Positions 44,908 to 53,443 of a stretch of 64,000 bases of DNA are shown here, in pieces. This stretch comes from Mycobacterium attenuatum. GTDB lineage: Bacteria > Actinomycetota > Actinomycetes > Mycobacteriales > Mycobacteriaceae. Each line of letters opens with the position of its first letter. The first letter of the stretch is position 1. The notes beneath the pieces were generated by a model. The model ran no database searches. It worked only from the letters and a program-made list of their open reading frames with translations, and had not been told where the DNA came from. The position numbers and the translations under genes were made by a program. Location of the stretch: contig NZ_UPHT01000005.1 of NCBI RefSeq assembly GCF_900566085.1, positions 36,979 through 100,978 on the forward strand, given 5' to 3'.

Positions 44908-47019
44908 ATGGCAACCAACGACTCCAACCCCAAGCAGCGACAGCTTGACGACTGCCGGGTAGACGGGAGCACCGGGTACCTGACCACGCAGCAGGGCGTG
45001 CGAGTAGACCATACCGACGATGCACTTACCGCGGGGGAGCGTGGGCCCACCCTGCTCGAGGACTTCCATGCTCGGGAAAAGATCACCCACTTCGATCACG
45101 AGCGCATCCCCGAACGGGTGGTCCACGCCCGCGGGGCCGGAGCATACGGATACTTCGAGCCCTATGACGATTGGCTCGCCGAGTACACCGCGGCGCAGTT
45201 CCTCACCACGCCGGGTAAGCAGACGCCGGTCTTCGTCCGGTTTTCCACCGTTGTGGGATCGCGCGGCTCGGCGGACACCGTGCGCGATGTCCGCGGATTC
45301 GCCACCAAGTTCTACACCGACCAGGGCAACTACGACCTCGTGGGCAACAACTTCCCGGTGTTCTTCATCCAGGACGGCATCAAGTTTCCGGATTTGGTGC
45401 ATGCGGTCAAACCGGAGCCGCACAACGAGATTCCGCAGGCGCAGTCGGCCCACGACACGCTGTGGGACTTCGTGTCGCTACAGCCGGAGACGCTGCACAC
45501 CATCATGTGGCTGATGTCGGACCGAGCATTGCCGCGCAGCTACCGGATGATGGAGGGCTTCGGCGTGCACACCTTCCGCTTGGTCAACGCCAACGGCCAG
45601 GGCACTTTCGTGAAGTTTCATTGGAAGCCACGCCTTGGCGTGCATTCGCTGGTGTGGGAAGAGTGCCAGAAGGTGGCCGGCAAGGACCCCGACTTCAACC
45701 GGCGCGACCTGTGGGAAGCCATCGAGGCCGGCCAATATCCGGAGTGGGAGTTCGGGGTGCAGCTGGTTGCCGAAAGTGACGAGTTCAACTTCGGCTTCGA
45801 CCTGCTCGACGCTACCAAAATCATTCCCGAGGAACAGGTTCCGGTACGCCCCGTGGGAAAGATGGTGCTCAACCGCAACCCGGACAACTTCTTCGCCGAA
45901 ACCGAGCAGGTGGCCTTCCACACCGCCAATGTGGTGCCCGGCATCGACTTCACCAACGACCCACTGCTGCAGTTTCGCAACTTCTCCTACCTCGACACCC
46001 AGCTGATCAGGCTGGGCGGCCCTAATTTCGCGCAACTGCCGGTCAATCGGCCGGTGGCCGAGGTGCACAACAACCAGCGCGACGGCTACGGCCAGCACAC
46101 CATTCCACGTGGCCGGTCAAGCTACTACAACAACAGCCTTGGCGGCGGCTGTCCGGCCCTGGCTGACGACAACGTGTTCCGGCACTACACCCAGAAGGTC
46201 GACGGTCACAAGATCCGCCAGCGGGCCGAGAGTTTCAAGGATCACTACAGCCAGGCCCGGATGTTCTGGAAGAGCATGTCCGCCGTCGAGGCCAAACACA
46301 TTGTCGCCGCGTATGCGTTCGAGCTCGGCAAGGTGGAAACACCGGAAATCCGTTCGCGTGTCGTGGATCAGCTGAACCGCGTCGACCACGACCTGGCGAC
46401 CCGCGTCGCCGGGGAGCTGGGGCTGCCCGCACCCGAAGGATCGGAGGGGGAGGGTGCCGAAATGCCTCCGTCCCCAGCGCTGTCGCAACTGAACACCGTC
46501 ACCGACAGCGTCGAAACACGCAAGGTCGCCGTGCTGGCCGCCGACGGTGTCGACGTGGTGGGTACCCAGACCTTCATCGAGGCGATGCGGCAGCGCGGGG
46601 CCATCGTAGAAGTGTTGGCGCCCAAGGCCGGTGGCATGCTGTCCGGCGGATCCGGCGGCGAACTCCCGGTGGACCGGGCGATTACCACGATGTCGTCGGT
46701 CCTCTACGACGCGGTCGTGATACCGTGCGGACCCGACGCCGTCAAGGCCCTGTCCGAAGACGGCTATGCGATGCATTTTGTCACCGAGGCCTACAAACAC
46801 CTCAAGGCGGTGGGGGCCTTCGGTGCGGGCGTCAAGATACTACCCAAGGCCGGGATAACCGAGAAAACCGCCGAGAGCACCGACGCCTTCGTCTCCAACG
46901 GGGTGATCACGACTAAGGCTGCGGCCGACGACCTTTCCGACGACTTCGCCGAGGCATTCGCCAAAGTGCTTGCCAAGCACCGTGTTTGGGAACGGCGGAC
47001 GGATAGCGTGCCCGCCTGA
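44908..47019 (+). CDS. katE: large-subunit monofunctional catalase (HPII/KatE type)
   Basis: The protein has 703 residues from the ATG at 44908, preceded by GGAGGGACGA; an ATG at 44857 is less likely because it overlaps the promoter. Catalase motifs are [12 protein letters not shown] with distal His73, [12 protein letters not shown] with the distal Asn, and the proximal heme Tyr in the [14 protein letters not shown] region. The C-terminal part (from about 545) is the class I glutamine-amidotransferase-like flavodoxin domain typical of HPII. It converts H2O2 to water and oxygen. A SigF promoter precedes it. The stop abuts the convergent TetR gene. Confidence 0.95.
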   Translation: MATNDSNPKQRQLDDCRVDGSTGYLTTQQGVRVDHTDDALTAGERGPTLLEDFHAREKITHFDHERIPERVVHARGAGAYGYFEPYDDWLAEYTAAQFLTTPGKQTPVFVRFSTVVGSRGSADTVRDVRGFATKFYTDQGNYDLVGNNFPVFFIQDGIKFPDLVHAVKPEPHNEIPQAQSAHDTLWDFVSLQPETLHTIMWLMSDRALPRSYRMMEGFGVHTFRLVNANGQGTFVKFHWKPRLGVHSLVWEECQKVAGKDPDFNRRDLWEAIEAGQYPEWEFGVQLVAESDEFNFGFDLLDATKIIPEEQVPVRPVGKMVLNRNPDNFFAETEQVAFHTANVVPGIDFTNDPLLQFRNFSYLDTQLIRLGGPNFAQLPVNRPVAEVHNNQRDGYGQHTIPRGRSSYYNNSLGGGCPALADDNVFRHYTQKVDGHKIRQRAESFKDHYSQARMFWKSMSAVEAKHIVAAYAFELGKVETPEIRSRVVDQLNRVDHDLATRVAGELGLPAPEGSEGEGAEMPPSPALSQLNTVTDSVETRKVAVLAADGVDVVGTQTFIEAMRQRGAIVEVLAPKAGGMLSGGSGGELPVDRAITTMSSVLYDAVVIPCGPDAVKALSEDGYAMHFVTEAYKHLKAVGAFGAGVKILPKAGITEKTAESTDAFVSNGVITTKAAADDLSDDFAEAFAKVLAKHRVWERRTDSVPA

Positions 47020-47694
47020 TCAGAGTTTGCTGTTCCAGCCGGCGACACCGATCGCGATCATCCGTAGCTGCTTGACCGCGATTCGGTGGATCTCGTCCAG
47101 CGCCTCGGTGCTCTGCGCGTCCTCGATCGCCTCGGCGATCACGATCATCGCGTTGACGAACAGCGTCGCCAAGATGTTGAGGTCCTCGGTGCTCCATTCG
47201 TTGAGCCCCGGGAAGCGGGCTAGGTCGGTGGCCAGCTCGGAGGTGATCAGCCGGATCTCGGTGCGGATGGCGTAGCGCAGCACCGATAGTCCGGTGGAGC
47301 GCTCCCGGACAATGAAACGCCAGTGTTCGCGTTTGTCGGCGACGCTGCCCACCAGGATCTCCACGGACGACTCGATGACCCGGTTGGGGTCCAGCTTGCC
47401 GGCGCGCGCCCCGCGTAACGTGTCGCGCAGGCTGCGAAACGACTCGTCGATCAGGACCAGCCCCAGGGCCTCCATCGACTCGAAATGCCGGTAGAACGCC
47501 GCAGGCACGATCCCGGCCTCCCGGGTCACCTCGCGCAGGCTCAGGCCGCTGAAGCTGCGGTCCTGCAACAGTTTGAGCGCGGCGGCGACGATGGCCCGCC
47601 GGGTGGCTTCTTTGCGTTCCTCCCGCGACACGGTGGCACGCGCCCGGTTCGGGCCGGACCGGTGTGAGCGTGAGCTAGGAGTACGGTCGTTCAC
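47020..47694 (-). CDS. TetR family regulator of the desaturase module (DesT-like position)
   Basis: The protein has 224 residues from a GTG at 47694. The helix-turn-helix is EERKEATRRAIVAAALKLLQ, with FSGLSLREVTREAGIVPAAF and YRHFESMEALGLVL. It is divergent from a ferredoxin-type reductase and an acyl desaturase, the arrangement of Pseudomonas desT/desCB, where DesT senses acyl-CoA saturation. The minus-strand sequence TAGGGT followed by 7 bases and GTG suggests a leaderless transcript. A perfect palindrome covers this start codon, so the gene is probably autoregulated. The frame is open to 48042, but that lies inside the divergent gene. Confidence 0.88.
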   Translation of the reverse strand: MNDRTPSSRSHRSGPNRARATVSREERKEATRRAIVAAALKLLQDRSFSGLSLREVTREAGIVPAAFYRHFESMEALGLVLIDESFRSLRDTLRGARAGKLDPNRVIESSVEILVGSVADKREHWRFIVRERSTGLSVLRYAIRTEIRLITSELATDLARFPGLNEWSTEDLNILATLFVNAMIVIAEAIEDAQSTEALDEIHRIAVKQLRMIAIGVAGWNSKL

Positions 47695-47703
47695 TGTGTG
47701 AAC
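47689..47703. promoter_or_regulatory. TetR operator candidate at the regulator's own start
   Basis: GTTCAC-TGT-GTGAAC is a perfect 6-bp-arm palindrome (47689-47703) covering the TetR GTG start at 47694, next to the -10-like TAGGGT on the minus strand. Confidence 0.65.
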
Positions 47704-47755
47704 CCTACCACAGACCTGCGGAAACACTTGACGAGCAGCCCTATCCCGTCGCACC

Positions 47756-47771
47756 GTGTACATATGTTCAC
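47756..47771. promoter_or_regulatory. TetR operator candidate at the reductase start
   Basis: GTGTACATATGTTCAC is a 16-bp palindrome with one symmetric mismatch pair (GTGnACATATGTnCAC). The reductase ATG at 47764 lies within it. It shares the GTG/CAC outer arms with the site at 47689. Confidence 0.6.
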
Positions 47772-48846
47772 TCAAACTTTGACACAAACCGTGGCGAAGC
47801 GAGTCCTGGGGTCCGACCTGGTCGACCTGCTCACCGGTCCGCACGGCGTCGACCGCTATACCGAGCTGGTGGCGCCGACGTGGACGCTGGGTGAGGCCCG
47901 CGCCAAGGTCATAGAGGTGCGCCGCGACACGCCGCGCAGCGTCACCCTCATCCTCGCTCCCAACGACACCTTCACCTCCACGAACACCGTCAAGGCCGGT
48001 CAGTACGTCAACCTCACCGTCGACATCGACGGACGCCGGCACACCCGCTGCTACTCACCGGCCAATGCCGAAGGCAGCCCGACCCTTGAGCTGACGATTG
48101 GTCACCACGACGGCGGGCTGGTCTCGACCTACCTGTACGAGCGTGCCCGCCGCGGGATGGTGGTCGGTCTGGCCGGTGTCGGCGGGGCCTTCGTGTTACC
48201 GGCGAAGCGGCCGCGGCGCGTGCTGCTCGTCTCCGGCGGCAGTGGCATCACCCCGGTCATGGCGATGCTGCGCACGCTGGTCGCCGAGGGCCATCCGGGC
48301 GAGATCGCCTTTGTCCACTACGCGCGGACTCCTGCGGAGGCGTGCTACCGCGGCGAGTTGCGCTCCCATCGTGATCTACGCGGAGTGCGGGTGTTGCACG
48401 GCTACACCCGCTCCGGCGCCGGTGATCTGGTGGGTCGCTTCGGGGCGGACCACCTGGCCGCGGCCATGCCGTCGCCCGATGCGGTTTTCGTCTGCGGCCC
48501 AACGGCGTTGGTCGATGCGGTGCGCGAGCATCGTGACAACGTGTTCACCGAGAGCTTCGTCCCACCGGTATTGGCGGCGCCGGCCAGCCCCTCGGGGGGC
48601 CGGATCACGTTCGGCGACAGCGGAATTGACGTCGCCGACGATGGCCGTTCGTTGCTCGAGCAGGCCGAATCGGCCGGGTTGACACCCGAAAATGGCTGCC
48701 GGATGGGCATCTGCCACACCTGCACCCGGCGCAAGACCTCCGGGACGGTGCGAAACGTGGTCACCGGCGCCGTCTCGACCGCCCCCGACGAGGACGTGCA
48801 GATCTGTGTGTCGGTTCCCGTCGGTGACGTCGACCTGTCCCTATAG
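47764..48846 (+). CDS. ferredoxin-dependent oxidoreductase of the desaturase module (Rv3230c-like)
   Basis: The protein has 360 residues from the ATG at 47764. An FAD domain (GQYVNLTVDIDGRRHTRCYSPAN, with RxYS) and an NAD(P) domain (LLVSGGSGITPVMAMLR) are followed by a plant-type [2Fe-2S] ferredoxin domain with CRMGICHTC and a distant Cys in VQICVS. It passes electrons from NAD(P)H to the desaturase encoded 82 bp downstream. The M. tuberculosis counterpart by type is Rv3230c, which serves DesA3. The two palindromic sites upstream indicate control by the divergent TetR. Confidence 0.9.
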   Translation: MFTQTLTQTVAKRVLGSDLVDLLTGPHGVDRYTELVAPTWTLGEARAKVIEVRRDTPRSVTLILAPNDTFTSTNTVKAGQYVNLTVDIDGRRHTRCYSPANAEGSPTLELTIGHHDGGLVSTYLYERARRGMVVGLAGVGGAFVLPAKRPRRVLLVSGGSGITPVMAMLRTLVAEGHPGEIAFVHYARTPAEACYRGELRSHRDLRGVRVLHGYTRSGAGDLVGRFGADHLAAAMPSPDAVFVCGPTALVDAVREHRDNVFTESFVPPVLAAPASPSGGRITFGDSGIDVADDGRSLLEQAESAGLTPENGCRMGICHTCTRRKTSGTVRNVVTGAVSTAPDEDVQICVSVPVGDVDLSL

Positions 48847-48928
48847 CGCGACTGTGAATCAGACGACGCCCGCACGGCGTGTTGCGTCGCAAGGTTCACG
48901 GTCGTGGACCAACCCGAAAGGAAATACC

Positions 48929-50029
48929 ATGTCATCCACCAAGATCACCCTCAGCCCAGAACAGGCCGACGCATTCGGCCGCGAACTCGACGCGATCAAG
49001 GAGCGCGTCCTGGCGGACCTCGGCGAAAAGGATGCCGACTACATCCGCCGGGTTATCAAGACGCAACGCGCCCTGGAAGTCGGCGGACGGGTACTGCTGT
49101 TTCTGCCGCCGGCGTGGCTGCTGGGAACCGCGATGCTAGGCGTGTCCAAGATCCTGGACAACATGGAGATCGGCCACAACGTCATGCACGGTCAATACGA
49201 CTGGATGCGCGACCCGGCCATCTCGGGGCGTTCCTTCGAGTGGGACACCGCCTGTCCGGCCGATCAGTGGCGGTATTCGCACAACTACATGCACCACACC
49301 CACACCAACGTCGTGGGAATGGACCGCGATATCGGCTACGGCATCCTGCGGATGAGCGAAGACCAGCCGTGGGAGCCCTACTTCCTGGGCAACCCCGTCT
49401 ACGCGTTCCTGTTGATGGTGCTGTTCCAGTACGGTGTCGCACTGCACGAACTGGAATCCGAACGCATCCGGGCCGGTGAGATCCGGCTCGCCGACAAGCG
49501 TGAGGTGCTGCGGGAGATCTGGAAGAAGACCCGCCGGCAGACCCTCAAGGACTATGTTGCGTTCCCGCTGCTGGCCGGGCCGTTCGCGCCGTTTGTGCTT
49601 ACGGGCAACCTCACGGCCAACCTGATACGCAATGTGTGGTCGTACATGATCATCTTCTGCGGCCATTTCCCGGACGGCACTCAGGAATTCAGCGTCGAGG
49701 AGACCAAGGACGAGACCCGCGGCCAGTGGTACTTCCGTCAGGTCCTGGGTTCGGCAAACCTGACCGGCGGCAAGCTGTTTCATTTGTTGTCCGGCAACTT
49801 GTCGCATCAGATCGAGCACCACCTGTTCCCCGACATGCCGGCCCGGCGATACGCCGAGATCGCCCCGGAGGTGCAGGAGATCTGCGAGCGCTACGGCATC
49901 CCCTACAACCGCGGGCCGCTGCCCAGGCAGTTCGCCACGGTGGTGCGCAAGATCGTGAAGCTCGCCTTGCCGGGGCGTGCGCCGCGTCAGGCCTCCGCGC
50001 AGGAAGCGGTCGCGCTGTCGGTGGCATGA
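48929..50029 (+). CDS. membrane fatty acyl desaturase (DesA3-type)
   Basis: The protein has 366 residues from the ATG at 48929 (GAAAGGAAATACC upstream). The three histidine boxes of di-iron desaturases are GHNVMH, HNYMHHTH and HQIEHHLFP. Hydrophobic segments are near residues 52-75 and 155-240. It introduces a double bond (most likely delta-9) into a long acyl-CoA, using electrons from the upstream reductase. The pair resembles Rv3229c/Rv3230c but is a separate locus. The stop overlaps an ATG (ATGA) at 50026 that may be an alternative start of the next gene. Confidence 0.92.
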   Translation: MSSTKITLSPEQADAFGRELDAIKERVLADLGEKDADYIRRVIKTQRALEVGGRVLLFLPPAWLLGTAMLGVSKILDNMEIGHNVMHGQYDWMRDPAISGRSFEWDTACPADQWRYSHNYMHHTHTNVVGMDRDIGYGILRMSEDQPWEPYFLGNPVYAFLLMVLFQYGVALHELESERIRAGEIRLADKREVLREIWKKTRRQTLKDYVAFPLLAGPFAPFVLTGNLTANLIRNVWSYMIIFCGHFPDGTQEFSVEETKDETRGQWYFRQVLGSANLTGGKLFHLLSGNLSHQIEHHLFPDMPARRYAEIAPEVQEICERYGIPYNRGPLPRQFATVVRKIVKLALPGRAPRQASAQEAVALSVA

Positions 50030-50175
50030 CGCTGATCGAGGCCGCGGTGACGCCGTCGAGCCTGCGCATAGCGCGTGCTGTCCCGGCGGAAGCAGGCAGC
50101 GCTGTGCGCAGTCTCAATGCGAAACAAAGTGGTAAGCGCGGGGCCACAACAGCCCAACTGGAGGACAATGGGCCC

Positions 50176-50691
50176 GTGGAATGGACCGGCGCGCGTTATT
50201 CAGACAAGCCAACCGTGGAGGCTTCGACGTGGATCGACGCCGATCCCGAGCGCGTCTGGAGTCTGGTCTGTGACGTCGAGTTGATGCCGACCCTCAGCAA
50301 CGAATTGCAAGCAGTGGAATGGGTCGACGGGGCCACCGGGCCCCGGATCGGCGCCCGGTTCGTCGGTCACAACCAGCACGACGCGTTCGGTGAATGGAGC
50401 ACCACGTCACAAATTGTCAGCTGCGATGAGCCACACGAATTCGCTTGGGCGGTAGGCGAACCCGACAATCCCTCGGCCACCTGGCGGTTCCGGCTGACAC
50501 CCCGGGACGGAGGCACCCTGCTGACCTACCGGACACAGATGGGGCCGGGCCGCTCGGGGTTGTCGCGCGCCATCGACGCGATGCCCGACAAGGAACAGAA
50601 GATCGTCTTCGTGCGGTTGCGGGAGTTCGAGACCGCGATCGACAAGACGCTGGCAGCGATCAAGAGGTTGGCCGAACACGGGGTCCGCTGA
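50176..50691 (+). CDS. SRPBCC (START/Bet v1-like) protein
   Basis: The protein has 171 residues from a GTG at 50176, with GGAGG upstream. It reads PTVEASTWIDADPERVWSLV, EWVDGATGPRIGARFVGHNQ, and ends with the long helix typical of polyketide-cyclase-like SRPBCC proteins. A longer in-frame version begins at the ATG at 50026, coupled to the desaturase stop, but its extra 50 residues look unstructured. The stop overlaps the next ATG (TGATG). It is probably a hydrophobic-ligand binder; the ligand is unknown. Confidence 0.78.
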   Translation: MEWTGARYSDKPTVEASTWIDADPERVWSLVCDVELMPTLSNELQAVEWVDGATGPRIGARFVGHNQHDAFGEWSTTSQIVSCDEPHEFAWAVGEPDNPSATWRFRLTPRDGGTLLTYRTQMGPGRSGLSRAIDAMPDKEQKIVFVRLREFETAIDKTLAAIKRLAEHGVR

Positions 50692-51731
50692 TGCGCACCG
50701 CCACCACGGTCGAACTTTCCAGCGCCGGCCGAGACACCGTGGAGTTCGTCGTCGAGGCCGAAAAGCTTGGACTGGACGTCTGCTGGGTCGCCGAGGCGTG
50801 GGGGACTGATGCGCCGTCGGCGCTGGGCTACCTCGCGGCGCGAACCGAGCGGATGCTGTTGGGATCGGGTGTCTTGCAGGTCGGCACCCGTTCACCGGTC
50901 CTGGTCGCGCAGACCGCGATCGCACTGTCCAACCTGTCGTGCGGGCGCTTTCTGCTCGGGTTGGGCACGTCGGGCCCACAGGTGATCGAGGGCCTGCACG
51001 GCGTGGCTTTCGGCCGGCCCCTGGCGCGGATGGCGGAGACGGTCGACGTTGTGCAGCAAGCCGTTGCGGGATGCAAAATCTCATACTCCGGCAACGAGTT
51101 TCAGATCCCGCGCCCCGGCGGGGAGGCGGTGCCGATGCGGTTGTCGACCCGGCCCGAGCACGCGATCCCGATATACCTGGCCGCACTGTCACCAGCGATG
51201 CTGCGACTGACCGGGAGGGTTGCCGACGGCTGGCTGGGCACCAGCTTCGTACCGGAGGGCGCCGCCGGCGCCTATTTCACGCACCTGGACAGCGGGCTGG
51301 CCGCCGCCGGTCGCGCCCGGGCCGACATCGACATCTGTCAGGGCGCCGAGGTGGCGTTCGCCGCCGGTGAGGACGAGCTGCGGCGCATGGTCGCCGGCCG
51401 AAAGAAGGAGCTGGCGTTCAGCCTGGGCGGCATGGGGTCCGCCAGCACCAACTACTACAACCGGGCCTACAGCCGGCAAGGCTGGGCTGACGTCGCAGCC
51501 GCGGTGCGGGAGCAGTGGCAGCGCGGTGAGCGCGACCGCGCGGTCGCGTCGATCACCGACGAGATGGTGCTGGCCACGACGCTGATCGGGACCGAGGACA
51601 TGGTCCGGGCCCGCCTTAGGGTGTGGCGAGACGCGGGCGTGAACACCGTGCGGCTCTATCCCGCAGGCGACACGCTTGAGGCCAAGCTTTCGACGCTGGG
51701 CCGGGCCATCGAGCTGGTCCGCGAGGTTTAG
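50691..51731 (+). CDS. LLM-class F420/flavin-dependent oxidoreductase
   Basis: The protein has 346 residues. The luciferase-like barrel is seen in GLDVCWVAEAWGTDAPSALG, ARTERMLLGSGVLQVGTRSP and LSNLSCGRFLLGLGTSGPQV, and the C-terminal TLIGTEDMVRARLRVWRDAG. These features, with no C-terminal oxygenase signature, are common in mycobacterial F420 enzymes. Its start overlaps the SRPBCC stop, so the two are coupled. Its end overlaps the convergent DUF1214 gene by 4 bp. The substrate is unknown. Confidence 0.87.
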   Translation: MRTATTVELSSAGRDTVEFVVEAEKLGLDVCWVAEAWGTDAPSALGYLAARTERMLLGSGVLQVGTRSPVLVAQTAIALSNLSCGRFLLGLGTSGPQVIEGLHGVAFGRPLARMAETVDVVQQAVAGCKISYSGNEFQIPRPGGEAVPMRLSTRPEHAIPIYLAALSPAMLRLTGRVADGWLGTSFVPEGAAGAYFTHLDSGLAAAGRARADIDICQGAEVAFAAGEDELRRMVAGRKKELAFSLGGMGSASTNYYNRAYSRQGWADVAAAVREQWQRGERDRAVASITDEMVLATTLIGTEDMVRARLRVWRDAGVNTVRLYPAGDTLEAKLSTLGRAIELVREV

Positions 51732-52831
51732 TGCACGGCGGTAGGCGCGTCGGCTAGCGGCACCAGTTCCGTCGCGGGCCGGGCCGGCAGCTCGTCGGTG
51801 AGAAACCACCGAAAGGCCAGGTTGCCGCGCGGGTATCCCAGCGTGGTCAGCGAGTTCGGGTGGTGGGAAACCCCGCGCGACAAGACGATCGTCACCGAAC
51901 CGTCGCTGTTGACTGCCGCGCTGTGGCCATTGATGGAGCAACGGGCATCGGCGGGACCATATGTCGCCATGAACTGGTTCCACACCACCAGGTTCCAGAA
52001 CCGGCAGGGCGGCGGCCGGTGGGTGATGACCAGCGCTTCGTCGTCGTCGAGCACGAAACTGCCGTAGGAGTAGCAGGCGTCGCGCGCCGACCAGCCGAAG
52101 TTGGCGTCGGGCACCTGATAGGGGGCGGCGAATCCGTTTGCAGCATAGTCGGTTTCGTGTCCCAACGCATGGTCGTCGGTGGCCCGGGTGCCGACGGCCA
52201 GCGGCACGATGGCAAACATGGTGCGCATCCAGGCGGCGGCCGCACGCAGCCTTGCGGCGGTCTCGGCGTCGCCGTGGCGGATCGGGTCCGGTGCGTCGAG
52301 CGCCTCGGCGGTCCAGGTGACCGGGCGGCCGGTGAGCGGGTCGGCCTGATAGTCACGGGTCATCAGGACCGCGGCGTCGGGTGTCGGTCCCAGCTCGAAG
52401 GAGAAGTTGCCGTCGGCGTCGATATCGAGATCACTGTCGCGCACAATCGCCACGACCTGGTCTGACCACGCTCCCGGCGATGGTTCGTTGTAGGCGGTGA
52501 CCGAGAAGTAGACGCTGTCACCCCTGTTGCCGCTGATCCGGTAGCGTCGCGCCGGATCGACCGGGCACATGAAGTAGTAGGCGTCGGTGTTGTCGCCGCC
52601 CCAGCGACGGTCCCGCCGGAACGGTGTGTTGACCGCGACGAACTGCGGCCGGCCCGGCTCGGGAAACAGGTAGGCGTCGAAGGCGACGCCCAGGGTGGCC
52701 GCGAGTATGCGGTACCCGTCGGCGATGTGGCGGTCGTCGGTCACCGCCCGCTCGCCGTCGAGAAAGCCCCGGTCGAGGTCGCCGAGCGTGTCGAGCAATT
52801 CCTGCCACGCTGCCGTCGACTCGTGCGTCAT
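51728..52831 (-). CDS. DUF1214 domain protein
   Basis: The protein has 367 residues. The C-terminal third, with RFWNLVVWNQFMATYGPADA and NSDGSVTIVLSRGVSHHPN, is the DUF1214 signature (FWSLTVYN-like and DGSVTI). The middle contains RYRISGNRGDSVYFSVTAYN. No signal peptide is seen. Function of DUF1214 proteins is not established; many lie beside oxidative catabolic genes. Its ATG overlaps the TetR stop, giving an operon TetR to DUF1214. Confidence 0.82.
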   Translation of the reverse strand: MTHESTAAWQELLDTLGDLDRGFLDGERAVTDDRHIADGYRILAATLGVAFDAYLFPEPGRPQFVAVNTPFRRDRRWGGDNTDAYYFMCPVDPARRYRISGNRGDSVYFSVTAYNEPSPGAWSDQVVAIVRDSDLDIDADGNFSFELGPTPDAAVLMTRDYQADPLTGRPVTWTAEALDAPDPIRHGDAETAARLRAAAAWMRTMFAIVPLAVGTRATDDHALGHETDYAANGFAAPYQVPDANFGWSARDACYSYGSFVLDDDEALVITHRPPPCRFWNLVVWNQFMATYGPADARCSINGHSAAVNSDGSVTIVLSRGVSHHPNSLTTLGYPRGNLAFRWFLTDELPARPATELVPLADAPTAVH

Positions 52832-53415
52832 GTGCCGATTCCTTTCAGGAGCAACGTGGTCGTGCGCTCGACCCAGGCGTCGTCGAGGTCGGCGCCGCGG
52901 GTGAGCAGGGCCATCAAGACGACGCCGGCGATAGCCTGGGCCAGATCGACGGCCAGATCGGCGGTGGTGGCGTCGGCGCGAACTTCACCATTGGCCTGGG
53001 CCTGGTGCAGCCGCTCGACGAGACCACCGCCGATGATGCCGGAAAACCGCTGTAACAGCGCCGCATGCAGGGTCGGGTCCGACGCCATCTCTCCGACCAG
53101 CCCGGGCAGCGCCGCCCTGGCGGCCGGCGCCGCCAGCACCGCCGTCGTGCGTCGCACCATTTCCCGCAGATCCTGCGGCAGCGATCCGCTGTCGGGTATG
53201 GCCGTCGCGGCACCGATCGGAAACACCGCCTCGTGGACCAGGTGAGCCTTGCTGGGCCAGCGCCGGTAGATCGCGGGCTTGCTGGTGCCGGCCCGCTTGG
53301 CGATGGCAGAGACGGACAGGCCGGCATAGCCGGCTTCGCCGAGCAGGTCCACCGTCGCGCGCAGCACCGCCTCGTCGATCCGCGGATCGCGCGGCCGGCC
53401 GAAATCGACTACCAT
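52828..53415 (-). CDS. TetR family regulator
   Basis: The protein has 195 residues from the ATG at 53415. The N-terminal helix-turn-helix is IDEAVLRATVDLLGEAGYAG, LSVSAIAKRAGTSKPAIYRR and WPSKAHLVHEAVF, with a TetR_C ligand domain after it. It is divergent from the sulfotransferase, with only 28 bp between starts, and upstream of the DUF1214 gene. It probably controls both directions. The small gap holds TTAC-N10-GTAA at 53415-53432, a weak operator candidate. Confidence 0.9.
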   Translation of the reverse strand: MVVDFGRPRDPRIDEAVLRATVDLLGEAGYAGLSVSAIAKRAGTSKPAIYRRWPSKAHLVHEAVFPIGAATAIPDSGSLPQDLREMVRRTTAVLAAPAARAALPGLVGEMASDPTLHAALLQRFSGIIGGGLVERLHQAQANGEVRADATTADLAVDLAQAIAGVVLMALLTRGADLDDAWVERTTTLLLKGIGT

Positions 53416-53429
53416 TACGAAACCGAAAG

Positions 53430-53435
53430 TAACAT
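53430..53435 (+). promoter_or_regulatory. -10 element of a leaderless promoter for the sulfotransferase
   Basis: TAACAT fits the mycobacterial -10 pattern TANNNT and lies 8 bases before the GTG start at 53444, with no Shine-Dalgarno between. Leaderless mRNAs of this form are frequent in mycobacteria. Confidence 0.5.
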
Positions 53436-53443
53436 AAGTTGCC

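Noticed and set aside
53415..53432. TTAC-N10-GTAA as a firm TetR operator
   Set aside because: Arms are only 4 bp and the inner bases are not symmetric; mentioned only as a weak candidate.
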